Shown here piece after piece: positions 5,795 through 7,371 of a stretch of DNA of 7,371 bases; positions within the stretch are counted from its first letter, which is position 1; every line of letters starts with the position of its first letter. This DNA comes from JBLMZW01 sp050259035. Lineage in GTDB: Bacteria; Bacillota; Syntrophomonadia; Syntrophomonadales; DTU052. A program made the position numbers and the translations under genes. The stretch covers positions 1-7,371 of the forward strand of contig JBLMZW010000016.1 in assembly GCA_050259035.1 (NCBI GenBank), written 5' to 3'. The notes under the pieces were generated by a model. That model did no database searches, had not been told where the DNA came from, and worked only from the letters and a program-made list of their open reading frames with translations.

Positions 5795-6829
5795 ATGAAT
5801 ACGAGTAACGAGCCGATGCAACCGGCAGAGAACTTCAATAGTTTCTTTAATCTAATCAGGCGATACCCTCTGATCATGTTTTTCACAATGTCAATATTAT
5901 GCATATGGCTGATTGACATTGTGATGAACGACCTCCTGAAGATGGAGGTGTACACATTCCTGCACATCGGCTCGTTTGGCCCGGCTTTATCCGCCATGCT
6001 TATAATGACTGTACTGAATCCCGGCAGAGCTAAAGCTCCTTCGCATACCAGGATAATAGCTTTCATTTTTTTTATAATTTGTGCCGGTGGGCTTCGGTGG
6101 ATCAGTAGGATCTGGTGGGAACACGATATGTCCTGGACCGTAATACCCGGCGATATCATCCTGGTGCTGCTTGCAGCGTATGTGGCTTCCAGCGCATTTG
6201 CCTCCAGCGTCGGTGTACATAAACTCATGAGGCCCGTCTTGAACTGGAAAATTAATTGGGTTTGGTATACTTTTGCCCTTTTACTTTGGCCTGTTTTAAC
6301 CTTTGTCAGCAATGTAATCGCGGAGTTTTTCAGTATTCCGGTTCCAGAAGGACCTATCATACCCGACGTTCCGATTCTTTTGGCTATACTGGTCACTTTT
6401 TTCTGGACGATATTTTTCAACGGCCCTTTGGCGGAAGAGCCGGGATGGAGAGGTTTTGCACTGCCACGGCTTCAAAGCCGTTTCAATCCTCTTATAGCCA
6501 GTGTCATCCTGGGTTTCTTTTGGGGTGCGTTCCACTGGTCCGGATTACTCATCGGTTATCGAGGTGATTTTTCATGGCATTCCCTATTTATAGTCACCTT
6601 CGGCGAAATCGGATTGGCTATCATATTTACCTGGCTTTACAATAGGGTGAAGGGCAAAAGCTTGCTGCCGTTTATTCTGCTGCACGCGTCAATGAATTCA
6701 ACTAACGATTATCTACCGAGAACAGCCCTGATACAGTATACTTTGCTTACTATTATAATCATTGTAATGGTGTTCGCTGACCGTATGTGGAAACGGCTGC
6801 CGATAAATGGCGAGGAACAACATTGTTAG
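5795..6829 (+). CDS. CPBP-family intramembrane metalloprotease (Abi/CAAX protease-like)
   Basis: A 344-residue polytopic membrane protein of the CPBP (PF02517) family, glutamate/histidine metalloproteases acting inside the membrane. The three family motifs are in order: EEPGWR (E214-E215, R219), FWGAFHW (H247) and HASMN (H297, N301), all at hydrophobic segment ends. Membrane segments lie at about 25-45, 57-75, 86-104, 116-138, 153-173, 192-210, 231-250, 262-282 and 311-328. All catalytic residues are present, so it should be active. In bacteria, members mature or give immunity to peptide bacteriocins, or process membrane proteins; a link to the Nif11 precursors 1 kb away is possible, but the cytochrome gene lies between and the promoter is separate. 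It ends in TAG before a hairpin cluster that may terminate transcription. Confidence 0.93.
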   Translation: MNTSNEPMQPAENFNSFFNLIRRYPLIMFFTMSILCIWLIDIVMNDLLKMEVYTFLHIGSFGPALSAMLIMTVLNPGRAKAPSHTRIIAFIFFIICAGGLRWISRIWWEHDMSWTVIPGDIILVLLAAYVASSAFASSVGVHKLMRPVLNWKINWVWYTFALLLWPVLTFVSNVIAEFFSIPVPEGPIIPDVPILLAILVTFFWTIFFNGPLAEEPGWRGFALPRLQSRFNPLIASVILGFFWGAFHWSGLLIGYRGDFSWHSLFIVTFGEIGLAIIFTWLYNRVKGKSLLPFILLHASMNSTNDYLPRTALIQYTLLTIIIIVMVFADRMWKRLPINGEEQHC

Positions 6830-6837
6830 AATATCTA

Positions 6838-6924
6838 TGGGAACGCCGGGCTCTAGCCCGGCACAGATTATAGCCAGGCTGGAGCCTGGCGATCCCAGTG
6901 GTTCCCCAGCGGCCGGAGGCCGCT
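6838..6924. repeat. REP-like cluster of three hairpins between convergent genes
   Basis: Three palindromes lie in a row: GCCGGGCT/AGCCCGGC (6845-6862, 2-nt loop), GCCAGGCT/AGCCTGGC (6873-6890, 2-nt loop) and AGCGGCC/GGCCGCT (6908-6924, 3-nt loop). The first two are near copies of each other and are enclosed by an outer stem TGGGAACGCC (6838-6847) against GGCGATCCCA (6888-6897) with one mismatch. This is the form of intergenic REP/BIME-type elements dispersed by RAYT transposases. None is followed by a T-run, so they are not classic intrinsic terminators, although they could stop or protect transcripts from both convergent genes. Confidence 0.7.
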
Positions 6925-6951
6925 TACGTCTTACCTCTTACGTTTAACGTC
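6924..6951. repeat. Four tandem degenerate heptamers (consensus TTACGTC)
   Basis: Directly after the third hairpin come TTACGTC, TTACCTC, TTACGTT and TAACGTC with no spacing, each at most one base from the consensus. The array ends four bases before the stop codon of the sigma54 regulator. It appears to be part of the same intergenic element as the hairpins. Confidence 0.7.
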
Positions 6952-6954
6952 TCA

Positions 6955-7371
6955 CTATTTAATCAGATTGTGTTTTTTCATTAAACGATAGAGCGTAGTT
7001 CTGGAGACCCCAAGCTTATTAGCGGTATTCTGACGGTTTCCGTTGCATTCCGTTAAGGCTGTGAGCAACTGATTCTTTTCCGCATCATCCATCGAGGTTT
7101 GAAGTAATGAAGACTTTTCGATTTTGTTTTGCAGTTGGGCGGAACGAAGGAAGAAAGGCAGATCCTCTATGTCTATCATTGATCCCTGACAGAAGTTCAT
7201 GGCTCCTTCCAGAACATTAATCATCTCTCTTATATTCCCCGGCCAATCATACGATAGCAGCAATTCCATGGCTTGGGGGGTAACGCCTCGAATGCTTTGG
7301 ACCAATTTCCGGTTCAGTGTGCCTACGAAATACTCTATCAGTCTGGGCAGGTCGCTCATTCGGTCGCGTAA
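6955..7371 (-). CDS. Sigma54-dependent transcriptional regulator, C-terminal part (gene runs off right edge)
   Basis: The visible 138 residues are the end of an NtrC-type enhancer-binding protein. The frame is open to the window edge (it begins LRDRMSDLPRLIEYF, matching the family's PLRER-x2-DI-x2-L), so the Met at 7359 is internal and not a start. The C-terminal lid of the AAA+ domain follows, with VTPQAMELLLSYDWPGNIRE (WPGNIRE is the conserved sensor II motif) and DIEDLP. A charged linker leads to a Fis-type helix-turn-helix in the last 40 residues (LTECNGNRQNTANKLGVSRTTLYRLMKKHNLI). The protein would activate RNA polymerase with sigma54 at -24/-12 promoters. The N-terminal sensory domain, which would show the signal, is outside the window. 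I saw no convincing -24/-12 promoter here. Confidence 0.93.
   Translation of the reverse strand, partial: LRDRMSDLPRLIEYFVGTLNRKLVQSIRGVTPQAMELLLSYDWPGNIREMINVLEGAMNFCQGSMIDIEDLPFFLRSAQLQNKIEKSSLLQTSMDDAEKNQLLTALTECNGNRQNTANKLGVSRTTLYRLMKKHNLIK

Noticed and set aside
5773..6567. Minus-strand open frames of 77-215 codons and a second plus-strand frame across the CPBP gene
   Set aside because: They overlap the CPBP frame, which has all three catalytic motifs, a promoter and a ribosome site; the alternatives have none.
7359..7371. Start codon of the sigma54 regulator at 7359
   Set aside because: The frame is open upstream to the edge and LRDR before this Met matches the conserved family motif, so the Met is internal.

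Overview
The window looks like an accessory stretch of an anaerobic bacterial chromosome, most likely Bacillota (a Clostridia or Negativicutes-type lineage). This is inferred from purine-rich Shine-Dalgarno sites (GGAGG and GGGAG types), Nif11-type leader peptides, a formate-dehydrogenase-type cytochrome b and a sigma54 activator with a Fis-type helix-turn-helix. No rRNA or housekeeping marker is present, so placement is tentative. The adaptor protein of the efflux pump keeps the R-x3-L-x6-S signature used to dock TolC-type outer-membrane channels. That leaves a two-membraned (diderm) member of the group open.

Layout. Positions 1-3734 (minus strand) hold a two-gene efflux operon: a membrane fusion protein followed 3 nt later by an HAE1-type RND pump that runs off the left edge. 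Its promoter (3778-3808) has the over-long 19-bp spacer filled by a dyad that is typical of MerR-family activator sites. Positions 3924-4727 (plus strand) hold two tandem copies of a unit: about 110-125 bp of leader DNA plus a small gene for a Nif11-type RiPP precursor. The 66-residue leaders are about 82% identical and end in Gly-Gly. The core peptides after it are almost unrelated (14 residues with three Cys; 10 residues with one Cys). A 41-codon ORF overlaps the start of copy 1 by ATGA, and an open but startless relic of it precedes copy 2.

Positions 4761-5540 (minus) hold an orphan cytochrome b subunit of formate-dehydrogenase type. Its promoter is completely covered by a perfect 25-bp operator palindrome, and its start region looks either translationally coupled or broken by one extra GT unit. 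Positions 5795-6829 (plus) hold a CPBP-family intramembrane metalloprotease with its own extended -10 promoter. A compact REP-like block of three hairpins followed by four degenerate heptamers (6838-6951) separates it from the convergent C-terminal end of a sigma54-dependent regulator (6955-7371, minus, running off the right edge).

How they may work together. The efflux operon, cytochrome and sigma54 regulator each look independently regulated. The most interesting part is the Nif11 precursor pair. No RiPP maturase, C39 peptidase or ABC exporter is in the window, so the modifying machinery must be encoded elsewhere. The nearby CPBP protease and the divergently oriented efflux pump are possible but unproven partners in processing, immunity or export.
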